A stretch of 64,000 nucleotides of DNA from Pseudomonas libanensis (GTDB taxonomy: Bacteria > Pseudomonadota > Gammaproteobacteria > Pseudomonadales > Pseudomonadaceae): assembly GCF_001439685.1 (NCBI RefSeq), contig NZ_JYLH01000011.1:1-64000 (forward strand), read 5' to 3'. This document shows positions 33,877 through 42,147 of this stretch, piece after piece. The notes beneath the pieces were generated by a model. It saw only the letters and a list, made by a program, of their open reading frames with translations, was not told the origin of the DNA and ran no database searches. Each line of letters starts with the position of its first letter. Position 1 is the stretch's first letter. The position numbers were made by a program, and so were the translations under genes.

Positions 33877-35199
33877 ATGGCAAGTTTAAAGAAAGCGTCG
33901 CTGCGCAATATCCACCGGCATTCCTGGGTATCGCTGCTGGTCTGCTGGATGATCTGGATCCTCAACGCCTACGACCGCGAGATCGTCTTGCGCCTGGGGC
34001 CGACCATCTCCAAGCATTTCGATTTATCCGCCGATCAATGGGGCAGCGTGGCTACGGTGGTGATGCTCGCCCTGGCCCTGTTGGACATTCCCGGTTCGAT
34101 GTGGAGCGACCGCTACGGCGGCGGCTGGAAGCGTGCGCGCTTCCAGGTGCCGCTGGTACTGGGCTACACCGCTATCTCGTTCCTGTCCGGGTTCAAGGCA
34201 TTGAGCGGTAACCTCGCCACCTTTATCGCCTTGCGGGTTGGCGTCAATCTGGGGGCGGGTTGGGGCGAACCGGTAGGTGTGAGCAACACTGCCGAATGGT
34301 GGCCGGTGGAGCGTCGTGGCTTTGCCCTGGGGGCGCACCATACCGGTTACCCGATTGGCGCGATGCTCAGCGGCATCGTCGCCAGTTTTGTCATCACGGT
34401 GTTTGGCGAGGACAACTGGCGGTACGTGTTCTTCTTTGCCTTTGTGGTGGCCTTGCCGCTGATGATCTTCTGGGCGCGGTACTCCACCGCCGAGCGCATT
34501 ACCGCGCTGTATGTCGATATCGCCGCCAAGGGCATGACCCCGCCCAACAATGTCGCAGCCAGCACGGTCAAGGGCGAGGCCTGGCGCACCTTTGTCGCGA
34601 CCTTGCGCAACCGTAATATCGCGCTGACGGCGGGCAATACCCTGCTCACCCAGGTGGTGTACATGGGCGTCAATATCGTGTTGCCGGCCTACCTCTACAA
34701 CATTGTCGGGCTGTCGCTGGCGGAGTCGGCTGGGATGAGTGTGGTGTTCACCCTCACCGGCATTCTCGGGCAACTGGTGTGGCCGTCGCTGTCGGACATC
34801 ATTGGCCGGCGCACCACGCTGATCATTTGCGGCCTGTGGATGGCGGCGAGTGTCGGTGCGTTCTATTTCGCCAATACCCTGACCCTGATCATCGTCGTGC
34901 AATTGCTGTTCGGCCTGGTGGCCAATGCGGTGTGGCCGATTTACTACGCCGTGGCCTGCGATTCGGCCGAGCCCTCGGCCACCTCCACCGCCAACGGCAT
35001 CATCACCACCGCGATGTTTATCGGCGGTGGCCTGGCGCCCGTATTGATGGGCAGCCTGATCGCCATGGGCGGGGGGTGGAGCACCTTGCACGGCTACACC
35101 GTGTGTTTCTTCGTGATGGCCGGTTGCGCCCTGGGCGGCGCGTTGCTGCAACTGTTTTCCCATCGCTCCCAGGCCATGGCCGTACAACTGGAACCCTAG
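33877..35199 (+). CDS. MFS transporter, anion:cation symporter type
   Basis: A 440-residue, 12-helix major facilitator. The ATG at 33877 is chosen for its GGAGAGG. Features are WMIWILNAYDREIVLRLGPT in helix 1, the SDRYGGGWKRAR loop, GAGWGEPVGVSNTAEWWPVE and a conserved SDIIGRRTT loop between helices 8 and 9. It is most like organic-anion carriers of the ACS group and is likely one of two importers serving this cluster. The gap to the next MFS gene is 56 bases. Confidence 0.85.
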   Translation: MASLKKASLRNIHRHSWVSLLVCWMIWILNAYDREIVLRLGPTISKHFDLSADQWGSVATVVMLALALLDIPGSMWSDRYGGGWKRARFQVPLVLGYTAISFLSGFKALSGNLATFIALRVGVNLGAGWGEPVGVSNTAEWWPVERRGFALGAHHTGYPIGAMLSGIVASFVITVFGEDNWRYVFFFAFVVALPLMIFWARYSTAERITALYVDIAAKGMTPPNNVAASTVKGEAWRTFVATLRNRNIALTAGNTLLTQVVYMGVNIVLPAYLYNIVGLSLAESAGMSVVFTLTGILGQLVWPSLSDIIGRRTTLIICGLWMAASVGAFYFANTLTLIIVVQLLFGLVANAVWPIYYAVACDSAEPSATSTANGIITTAMFIGGGLAPVLMGSLIAMGGGWSTLHGYTVCFFVMAGCALGGALLQLFSHRSQAMAVQLEP

Positions 35200-35255
35200 A
35201 ACAACATTGATGCGCCCCCCAGCCAGGCTGGCGGGGCGCCAGGAGGAAGTGCCCG

Positions 35256-36581
35256 ATGAATACCACTACCCCGGCCCGCGAACCGCAGGCCCTGAACAAA
35301 CTGATGTTCGCCAAACTGATGCCGCTGCTGATCATCGCCTACATCCTGAGCTTCCTGGACCGCACCAACATTGCCCTGGCCAAGCATCATCTGGACGTCG
35401 ATCTGGGGATTTCCGCCGCCGCGTACGGGTTAGGCGCCGGGCTGTTTTTCTTGACCTATGCACTGTCGGAAATCCCCAGCAACCTGATCATGCACAAGGT
35501 CGGGGCGCGCTTCTGGATCGCCCGCATCATGGTGACCTGGGGCCTGATTTCGGCGGCGATGGCGTTTGTGCAGGGCGAAACCTCGTTCTATGTCTTGCGC
35601 TTGTTGCTGGGCATCGCCGAAGCCGGGTTGTTTCCCGGGGTGATGCTGTACCTGACCTACTGGTTCAACCGCGAACAGCGGGCGCGAGCCACCGGTTATT
35701 TTCTGCTCGGCGTGTGTTTTGCCAACATCATCGGCGGCCCTGTGGGCGCGGCCTTGATGCGCATGGACGGCCTGCTCGGCTGGCACGGCTGGCAGTGGAT
35801 GTTCCTGCTTGAAGGCTTGCCCGCCGTGGCGTTTGCCTGGGTGGTGTGGCGCAAGTTGCCGGACCGCCCGAGCAAGGCGCCGTGGCTGTCGGTCGAAGAA
35901 GCCCGCGGTATCGAACAGCGGATCGCCGTGGAAACCGACGAAGGTGCCGGGGAGGGTGGTCACTCGTTGAAAAACTGGCTGACGCCGCAAATCCTCCTGG
36001 CGATCTTCGTGTACTTCTGCCATCAGATAACCATCTATACCGTGATCTTTTTCCTGCCGAGCATCATCAGCCGATACGGTGAGCTGAGCACCATGAGCGT
36101 CGGTCTGCTGACTTCGTTGCCATGGATAGCGGCAGCACTCGGTGCGGTACTGATCCCACGCTTTGCCACTACCCCCGGGCGTTGCCGTCGATTGCTGGTC
36201 ACCGGGCTTCTGACCATGGCGCTGGGACTGGGCATTGCGTCGGTGTCGGGGCCGGTGTTCAGTCTGCTGGGCTTTTGCTTGTCGGCGGTGATGTTCTTCG
36301 TGGTGCAGTCGATCGTGTTTCTGTACCCGGCTTCGCGCCTCAAGGGCGTGGCGTTGGCGGGCGGCTTGGGCTTCGTCAACGCGTGTGGGTTGTTGGGCGG
36401 CTTTGTCGGGCCGTCGGTGATGGGCGCCATTGAGATGAGCACCGGTAATGCCATGAACGGCCTGAAAGTGATTGCCGTGGTGTTGGTGGTGGCCGCATTG
36501 TCGGCATTACGCCTGCGCCAGGGCCAGGAGGCCCCTCACACCAGCAACGAGGTCGGAAACCCGGAAGCCAGCACCAGGTAA
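35256..36581 (+). CDS. MFS transporter, ACS family (tartrate/phthalate/4-HPA permease-like)
   Basis: A 441-residue carrier. Helix 1, IIAYILSFLDRTNIALAKHH, and GLGAGLFFLTYALSEIPSNL are the classical anion:cation symporter signature, and RILLGIAEAG-type (here RLLLGIAEAGLFPGVMLYLT) follows. It belongs to the cluster's second transport step or to import of a related acid. Its last 46 bases overlap a small gene on the opposite strand. Confidence 0.9.
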   Translation: MNTTTPAREPQALNKLMFAKLMPLLIIAYILSFLDRTNIALAKHHLDVDLGISAAAYGLGAGLFFLTYALSEIPSNLIMHKVGARFWIARIMVTWGLISAAMAFVQGETSFYVLRLLLGIAEAGLFPGVMLYLTYWFNREQRARATGYFLLGVCFANIIGGPVGAALMRMDGLLGWHGWQWMFLLEGLPAVAFAWVVWRKLPDRPSKAPWLSVEEARGIEQRIAVETDEGAGEGGHSLKNWLTPQILLAIFVYFCHQITIYTVIFFLPSIISRYGELSTMSVGLLTSLPWIAAALGAVLIPRFATTPGRCRRLLVTGLLTMALGLGIASVSGPVFSLLGFCLSAVMFFVVQSIVFLYPASRLKGVALAGGLGFVNACGLLGGFVGPSVMGAIEMSTGNAMNGLKVIAVVLVVAALSALRLRQGQEAPHTSNEVGNPEASTR

Positions 36582-36712
36582 GCCACCACCGCCGCCAGGC
36601 ATAAACCGACAAAAACGCGCAGCAAAGTCCTGGCGGTGGGGTGGACGATGAATTTGATGGCCCAGAGCAAAACCCCGCTGAGCAGGATGCTTAAGGCGAA
36701 AATGACCAGCAC
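36536..36712 (-). CDS. 58-residue small membrane protein
   Basis: A minus-strand frame starting at GTG 36712 encodes two strongly hydrophobic helices (VLVIFALSILLSGVLLWAI and LLRVFVGLCLAAVVAYLVLA) separated by KFIVHPTART, ending FPTSLLV. The hydrophobic pattern and coherent end make it look coding rather than antisense noise. AGG stands about 10 bases upstream of the GTG. No family is recognised. Its 3' end is antisense to the end of the MFS gene. Confidence 0.5.
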   Translation of the reverse strand: MLVIFALSILLSGVLLWAIKFIVHPTARTLLRVFVGLCLAAVVAYLVLASGFPTSLLV

Positions 36713-36841
36713 GGCGGTGTACCTGTGACCTTAAAGAGCTGATTTATAGTCCCAAAGCCTGCGGATGAACAGTGCGCACATAGACGCAGCCCCGCTGCCT
36801 TTCTAAACTGCGGCTTGTCTTGGGGAAAGGGGCAGGCGCCG

Positions 36842-37774
36842 ATGAATCGCAATGAATTACGCAAGGCCGATATCAACCTGATGGTGGTCTTCGAAGCGCT
36901 GATGCTCGAGCGCAATGTGACGCGGGTGGCCGAGAAGCTGTTTCTTGGCCAGCCGACTATCAGCTCGGCCCTCAACCGCCTGCGCACCCTGTTCAATGAC
37001 CCGCTGTTTATTCGCGTCGGCCATCGCATGGAGCCCACGGCCCGCGCCGAGGAAATTATCCAGCACCTGTCGCCGGCCCTGGATTCGCTGTCATCGGCCC
37101 TGAGCCTGACCCACGACTTTGACCCCTCCATCAGCACCATGACCTTTCGCATCGGCCTGTCCGATGATGTTGAGTTCGGCCTGCTGCCGCCGTTGCTGCG
37201 GGCCTTGCGCCAGGAAGCGCCCCAGGTGGTGTTCGTGGTGCAGCATGTGGATTACTGGCGTATTCCGGACCTCCTGGCTTCCGGCGATATCACCGTCGGC
37301 ATCACCCAGACCCGCGGCCTGCCGGCGAATGCCAAGCGTAAGCTGTTGCGGCATATCCGCCCGTGTCTGTTGCGCGCCGATGCCTCGGACACGCCGCTGA
37401 CCCTCGACGAATATTGCGCACGGCCCCATGTGCTGGTGTCCCACACTGCCAACGTGGCCGGGTTTGCCGACGAGTGGCTGGCGGAGGTGGGCCGCAAGCG
37501 CCATGTTGTGCTCTCGGTGCCGCAATACAGCTCGCTGCCGGCGTTGCTTGCCGGCACCGACATGATCGCCAGCCTGCCGGACTACACTGCCCAGGCCATG
37601 GCCGCCAGCGGGAACCTGTTCTGCGAGCCGTTTCCGTTCCAGACCCCGACCCTGGACTTGTCGATGGTCTGGCTCAGCCATGTCGACACTGACCCGGCGG
37701 AGCGCTGGATGCGCTCGCGGCTGGAGGCATTCATGAGCGACAAGCTCCCAGCTCCAGGCTCAAAGCAACTGTAG
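36842..37774 (+). CDS. LysR-family regulator (NodD/SyrM-like branch)
   Basis: About 310 residues starting MNRNELRKADINLMVVFEAL, with the HTH VTRVAEKLFLGQPTISSALN followed by the LRTLFNDPLFIRVGHRMEPT wing typical of the NodD-like subgroup. The effector domain is complete. The gene follows the catabolic cluster in the same orientation but after 260 bases, and converges with another LysR gene of similar type at 37791. The target is unknown; the nearby MFS genes are candidates. Confidence 0.88.
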   Translation: MNRNELRKADINLMVVFEALMLERNVTRVAEKLFLGQPTISSALNRLRTLFNDPLFIRVGHRMEPTARAEEIIQHLSPALDSLSSALSLTHDFDPSISTMTFRIGLSDDVEFGLLPPLLRALRQEAPQVVFVVQHVDYWRIPDLLASGDITVGITQTRGLPANAKRKLLRHIRPCLLRADASDTPLTLDEYCARPHVLVSHTANVAGFADEWLAEVGRKRHVVLSVPQYSSLPALLAGTDMIASLPDYTAQAMAASGNLFCEPFPFQTPTLDLSMVWLSHVDTDPAERWMRSRLEAFMSDKLPAPGSKQL

Positions 37775-37790
37775 AGGCTGCTTGGCGCTT

Positions 37791-38732
37791 TCAACTTGCA
37801 GCTTGCAGCTGTTCCTCGCACACCCTCACCACTTGCTCACGAAACCAGGTATTGGCCCTGTCCTGCCCACTGGTTTCATTCCATTGCATATCCAGGGTGA
37901 AACCCGGCAGGCCATTGGGGGCTTCGCAAACACCGAACGTCGGCGCCGCTGCCAGCAATTTCTGCACGCGACGGGGCAGGGTGAGGATGAAGTCGGTGCC
38001 GGCAATCATCTTCAACGCCGCGCTGTAGCTGTTGGCCCGCGCGATCACCTGGCGCTTGCGGGCCTGCCGGGCGAGCCAGCCGTCGATCATGTTGGTGTCG
38101 GAGGTCCACGGCGTGGGAAATACATGGCGTCGCTCAACGTAGGATTGCAGGCTGAACGCCGGCTCACGGGGCGCCGAGCGTTGGTCAAATACGCAGACCA
38201 GGTCGTCTTCGAGCAGCATCTGTGTCTTGAAGTCCTTATGCGCGCGGTGAAAGTGCGGACCAAAGCAGATCACCAGGTCGAGGCGACCTTCACGCAAGTC
38301 GTCGGCAGGGATATCGGTTTCCAGTTTTTGCACATTGACGATCACCGGCAGGTCGGCGCGGTCGAAGTGCTTGAGCAGACGCGGCAGGATCAGTTGTTCG
38401 AAATATTCCGGGGCGCACACATTGAAGGTCACCGCCTGTTGGGTCGGGTCGAAAGCCTGGCCACCGGCGTGACACAGGTTGATGCTTTCCAGGATCTTCT
38501 GCACATGCCCGTACATGGTGGTGGCCTTGTACGTAGGGCGCATGCCCGCCCGCGTGTTGATAAACAGCTCATCCTCAAAGCTGGTACGCAGCTTCTTCAG
38601 GCTATAGCTCACGGTGGACTGGCTGACGAACAGCGTCTCGGATACATCGGTAACGCTGCTCTGGTCGTAGACGGCGATGAACACCATCAGGTCCTGCATG
38701 TCGAGCTTTCTGAGCAAGTTACTGTTTAGCAT
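37791..38732 (-). CDS. LysR-family regulator (NodD/SyrM-like branch)
   Basis: A 313-residue LysR protein: MLNSNLLRKLDMQDLMVFIA, HTH SVTDVSETLFVSQSTVSYSL and LRTSFEDELFINTRAGMRPT, again the NodD-like subgroup. It converges with the LysR gene at 36842 (17 bases between stops). It is not adjacent to an obvious target operon on its 5' side: the sequence to its right is intergenic, followed by the 3' end of the CynX-type transporter. Confidence 0.88.
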   Translation of the reverse strand: MLNSNLLRKLDMQDLMVFIAVYDQSSVTDVSETLFVSQSTVSYSLKKLRTSFEDELFINTRAGMRPTYKATTMYGHVQKILESINLCHAGGQAFDPTQQAVTFNVCAPEYFEQLILPRLLKHFDRADLPVIVNVQKLETDIPADDLREGRLDLVICFGPHFHRAHKDFKTQMLLEDDLVCVFDQRSAPREPAFSLQSYVERRHVFPTPWTSDTNMIDGWLARQARKRQVIARANSYSAALKMIAGTDFILTLPRRVQKLLAAAPTFGVCEAPNGLPGFTLDMQWNETSGQDRANTWFREQVVRVCEEQLQAAS

Positions 38733-38869
38733 CGGTTTCGTCCGTAAACCCTTTGTACCGAACTCAGTACAAGACTGGGCAAAATGTTAACGGAACGCTC
38801 GTACCAATAGAAAGCTCTGTAGCCTCCTTCAATGTTATGTGTGGGACAAATAATGTTTGCAATACGACG

Positions 38870-40057
38870 TCAGCAGATATGTCGCGCGTAATGCTTCGGA
38901 TCGAAGCGGATGACGATCAGCAGCATTACCACCATCACCGCCGTCAATGACCACCAGGCCCATTCGAAACTGCCCAGTTGGTCGCGGATCATGCCGGCGA
39001 TCAGTGGCGACAGGCCGGCGATCAGGTAGCCAATGCCTTGTACAAACGCGGTAAGGCTACCGGCGCGTCGCGGGTTGTCGAGGTGGTCAAGAGACAGAAT
39101 CAGGCTCATTGGAAACAGGCCGCCAATGCCCAGGCCGAGCAGGCACGGCCACAGCAGGCTCCAGTGTCCGGGGCTCAGGATAAGGCCGCAGAACCCCAGA
39201 ATGATCAGCACCAGCAGCACCGCGACTACCGCGCGTTTATCCTGGCGGCGGTTGGCGATGGCCGGGGTGACCAGGCCCGAGATCACTTCCATGGCGGTCA
39301 AGAAACCCAGCAACAAGCCGGCATTCTGTTCGCTCCAGCCCTGCTCGACGTAATACGGTGCCAGCCACGCCAACACACAGGTATAGGACGCCGTGCCGAG
39401 GCCGAAAAAGATCGCCAGTAACCAGGCGCGGCGGTTGCCGAAAAAGGAGGCCTGCGCGTTTGAACCGGCTTGGGGAAAAGGCGGCAAGACTGCGCGCTGG
39501 GCATACCAGAACACCAGGGCCAGCAACGCCAGTGCTGCCCAGATCGCCAGGCCGATGCGCCAACTGCCGGTCTGCACTTGTACAAACGGTGAGAACGAGG
39601 CGGCCAGTGCGGCGCCACCCATGATCGCGGTGACATACAGGCCCATGAACAATGAGACGTTAGCGCTGAACCGCGACTTGATCAGCGCTGGCATCAGCGC
39701 CTGGATCAGCGCAATGCCCACACCCGCAGCGATGGCGCTGACGATCAGCTCCAGTGCCGAATCCAGGAACAGCCGCGACAAGGTTGCCAGCCCAATCACC
39801 AGCAACGACAGCATAATGCTGCGATGCTCGCCCAGGCGCTTGGCCAGGCCCATGCCAAAGAACATTGCCAGGCCCATGGCCATGACCGGCAACATGGTCA
39901 GTAAGGCTGCGCTGCTGAAACTCAACGGCACATCCAAGCGGATCGACGACAATAACGGCCCCACGGCTGCCATCGACGGGCGCAGGTTGAGGGCGACCAG
40001 CACCACGCTGATCATCAGCCAAACAGCGGTGGTGGGTTTTGCCTGAACGTTTTCCAT
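38870..40057 (-). CDS. CynX/NimT-family MFS transporter
   Basis: A 395-residue carrier whose first helix, LMISVVLVALNLRPSMAAVG, with the NLRP motif, is diagnostic of the CynX/NimT (cyanate and 2-nitroimidazole) transporter family. Twelve helices, complete. The ATG at 40057 (MENVQAKP) is chosen over a TTG seven codons upstream. The genuine cyanate genes cynR-cynT-cynS lie 9 kb to the right without a transporter of their own, so a functional link is possible, but many CynX-like carriers transport other compounds. Confidence 0.87.
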   Translation of the reverse strand: MENVQAKPTTAVWLMISVVLVALNLRPSMAAVGPLLSSIRLDVPLSFSSAALLTMLPVMAMGLAMFFGMGLAKRLGEHRSIMLSLLVIGLATLSRLFLDSALELIVSAIAAGVGIALIQALMPALIKSRFSANVSLFMGLYVTAIMGGAALAASFSPFVQVQTGSWRIGLAIWAALALLALVFWYAQRAVLPPFPQAGSNAQASFFGNRRAWLLAIFFGLGTASYTCVLAWLAPYYVEQGWSEQNAGLLLGFLTAMEVISGLVTPAIANRRQDKRAVVAVLLVLIILGFCGLILSPGHWSLLWPCLLGLGIGGLFPMSLILSLDHLDNPRRAGSLTAFVQGIGYLIAGLSPLIAGMIRDQLGSFEWAWWSLTAVMVVMLLIVIRFDPKHYARHIC

Positions 40058-40167
40058 GGGCCTGCCTTGAATGAACAAGGGCGAATCAGGCCACGGATGG
40101 GGGAGCGGGGCAAATCAGAAAGTCGCAGGGGCTATTGAAAAAATGCAGGCACCTGACGCTGCGCACT

Positions 40168-40893
40168 TTAAATTACAGGCTTGGCCAACTCCCACCGCCC
40201 CTGGTCGATTTCAATCAGCGTCGGCCCCGGGCGCTCAGCAGCGGCACGCAATGCCGCACGCAGCGGTTCGACGCCATCGACGCCTTCTGCCGCACAACCC
40301 ATTGCCTTGGCGATGCCGATGAAATCCGGGGTGTAGATGTCTACGCCCACCGGCTCGATGGCGCGGTTGAGCATGTACTTCTTGATCTCTTCATAACCCT
40401 GGTTATTCCACAACAGCACGATCACCGGTATGTGGGCTTCCACGGCGCTGGCCAGTTCCGGCAGGGTGAATTGCAGGCCGCCATCGCCGATCAGGCACAC
40501 CACCGGTTGCCCGTCACCGCGCCCCAGCCAGGCGCCGATAGCGGCGGGCAGGGCGTAGCCGAGGGTGCCGTAGCCGGTGGAGGAATTGAACCAACGGCGT
40601 GGGTGGTCGAGGTTCAGGGTCAGATTGGCGCTGTACACCGGTTGGGTGGAGTCGCCCACCAGTACGGCGCCGGGCAGTGCTTCCAGGACGGTGTGGAGCA
40701 GCAGCGTTTGTGCGCGGGTGGCGGCATCCCAGGTGAGCGCCAGTTCGGCCCACAAACGGGCTACGCTGACCGGCTCACTGCCCAGCAGGGCATCGGCGTT
40801 TTCCACCAACACATCCAACGGGATCTCGATATGCACCGGGCGCGGCCGACCGGCCTGGAACAGCGCAAACGCCCGCGCCAGCACGGCGGGCAA
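40168..40893 (-). pseudogene. aruI: 5-guanidino-2-oxopentanoate decarboxylase, C-terminal fragment
   Basis: About 242 residues of a thiamine-diphosphate enzyme: the end of the central domain (RPRPVHIEIPLDVLVENA) and the full PP domain (STGYGTLGYALPAAIGAWLG; GDGGLQFTLPELASAV with the GDG...N motif completed by LLWNNQGYEEIK). Relatives are about 530-560 residues long, so the N-terminal pyrimidine-binding half with the catalytic Glu is gone. The pattern fits AruI of the arginine transaminase pathway best. Upstream, the in-frame sequence meets a stop and then, across a breakpoint near 40893-40905, part of a LysR gene in the opposite orientation. A non-functional remnant. Confidence 0.8.
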
Positions 40894-40899
40894 TTCTGG

Positions 40900-41368
40900 T
40901 CACTTCCCAGTGTTGCAACTTCACCCGTGCCGCCGAGCAACTGCACATTACCCAGGGGGCCGTGAGCCGGCAGATCGCCGGGTTGGAAAGCCAGTTGGGC
41001 TATGCCTTGTTCCTGCGCCAGGCGCGGGGTTTGCGCTTGACCGAGGAAGGCCGCGAGTGGGCGTTGCGGGTGCAACAGGTGTTCGGCTTGATCAACGAGG
41101 CCATGGAGCAAATCGGCGGGCGCCGCGAGGTTTTGCAACTCAAGGCGTCCACCTGCGTGATGCGTTGGCTACTGCCACGCGTGCTGCAGTGGCAAAGGGA
41201 GCGCCCCGATAGGACCTGAAGGCCGGGCACCTGGCGATGCCGTTTGCATTGCGGGTGCCGGCGGGGATGGGCTATTACCTGGTGTATCCGCCGGGGAACG
41301 TGCCTTCTGCCGGGTTATTGGCCCTGATGGACTGGCTAGTGAGCCAGGCACAGCAGTCACAGCACTGA
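40900..41368 (+). pseudogene. LysR-family regulator remnant (GcvA-like), both ends and middle eroded
   Basis: The frame enters within the HTH (NFTRAAEQLHITQGAVSRQI) without a start codon, continues through the linker helix to LPRVLQWQRERPDRT and stops at 41219. The next codons, LKAGHLAMPFALRVPAGMGY and YLVYPPGNVPSAGLLALMDW, are the normal LysR C-terminus, so roughly 100 residues of the effector domain are missing between. It is head-to-head with the truncated aruI, consistent with one deletion having removed both 5' ends and the shared promoter. Confidence 0.8.
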
Positions 41369-41374
41369 AGATTC

Positions 41375-41486
41375 AAATGTGGGAGGGGGCTTGCCCCCGA
41401 TAGCGGTGTGTCAGTCACAAATAATCTGCCTGATCCACTGCTATCGGGGGCAAGTCGAATCGTCGCACCACCCCTCCCACATTTTT
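41375..41486. repeat. REP-type repeat pair, right arm altered
   Basis: Left unit AATGTGGGAGGGGGCTTGCC and right unit ending CCCTCCCACATTTT, separated by sequence with GGGGGCAAG. In the right unit the usual GCCCCCTCCC is replaced by a segment containing TCGAATCGTCGCACCA. It otherwise matches the element at 51219-51315, including GATAGCGGTGTGTCAG. Confidence 0.8.
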
Positions 41487-41498
41487 TACCGCGTGGTG

Positions 41499-42113
41499 TC
41501 AGTAGCCAACGGTGAAGCGCTGACGCGAGTGTTTCGGTGTTTCAACTTCATCGATCATGGCGATGGCGTAGTCGGCAAAACTGATCGAGCTGTTACCGTC
41601 ACTGCTCACCAGCAGATCATCCTGGCCCAGACGGAACTTACCGGTGCGCTCGGTTCCATCGAACAGGGCAGAAGGCGACAGGAACGTCCAATCCAACTGC
41701 TTTTCCTGACGCAGCGCTTCCAGGAACTCAGCCCCGGCACTGGCTTCGGCCTTGTACTCTGCCGGGAAGCCCGGGCTGTCAATCACCCGCCCACCGCCCG
41801 GCAACAACAGCGAACCTGCGCCACCCACCACCAGCAAGCGTTTGACCCCGGCCTTTTTCACCGGGCCGATCACGGCGCTGGCGGGCAAGGTGGCAAAGTG
41901 TGCGGCGCTGATCACCACGTCGCTGCCGCTGATGGCGTGTTGCAGGGCATCGGCGTCCAGGGCATCGACCTGCTTGACCGTGACGCCGGGGCGTACGGCG
42001 AGCTTGTCGGTGTTGCGGGCGATGGCGGTGACGCTATGCCCACGGCGCAGCGCTTCTTCCAGCAGTTGGCTACCGGCACGGCCGGTGGCCCCAATGATTG
42101 CGATCTTGCTCAT
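41499..42113 (-). CDS. NAD(P)-binding epimerase, NmrA/YwnB-like
   Basis: A 204-residue atypical short-chain dehydrogenase: KIAIIGATGRAGSQLLEEAL supplies the GxxGxxG dinucleotide motif and IARN follows strand 2. There is no YxxxK, as in NmrA/HSCARG-like sensors and flavin-reductase relatives. The ATG at 42113 has GGAGAACG upstream. The role is probably redox sensing or reduction of a small substrate. It is 34 bases downstream of the metallo-hydrolase on the same strand, so the two form a likely operon. Confidence 0.85.
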   Translation of the reverse strand: MSKIAIIGATGRAGSQLLEEALRRGHSVTAIARNTDKLAVRPGVTVKQVDALDADALQHAISGSDVVISAAHFATLPASAVIGPVKKAGVKRLLVVGGAGSLLLPGGGRVIDSPGFPAEYKAEASAGAEFLEALRQEKQLDWTFLSPSALFDGTERTGKFRLGQDDLLVSSDGNSSISFADYAIAMIDEVETPKHSRQRFTVGY

Positions 42114-42147
42114 GACGTTCTCCAACAGGGTTAAAGGTTCAAACCAG

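Noticed and set aside
36815..36841. in-frame upstream start for the LysR gene
   Set aside because: The ATG at 36842 gives the normal LysR N-terminus; the extra nine codons are not family-like.
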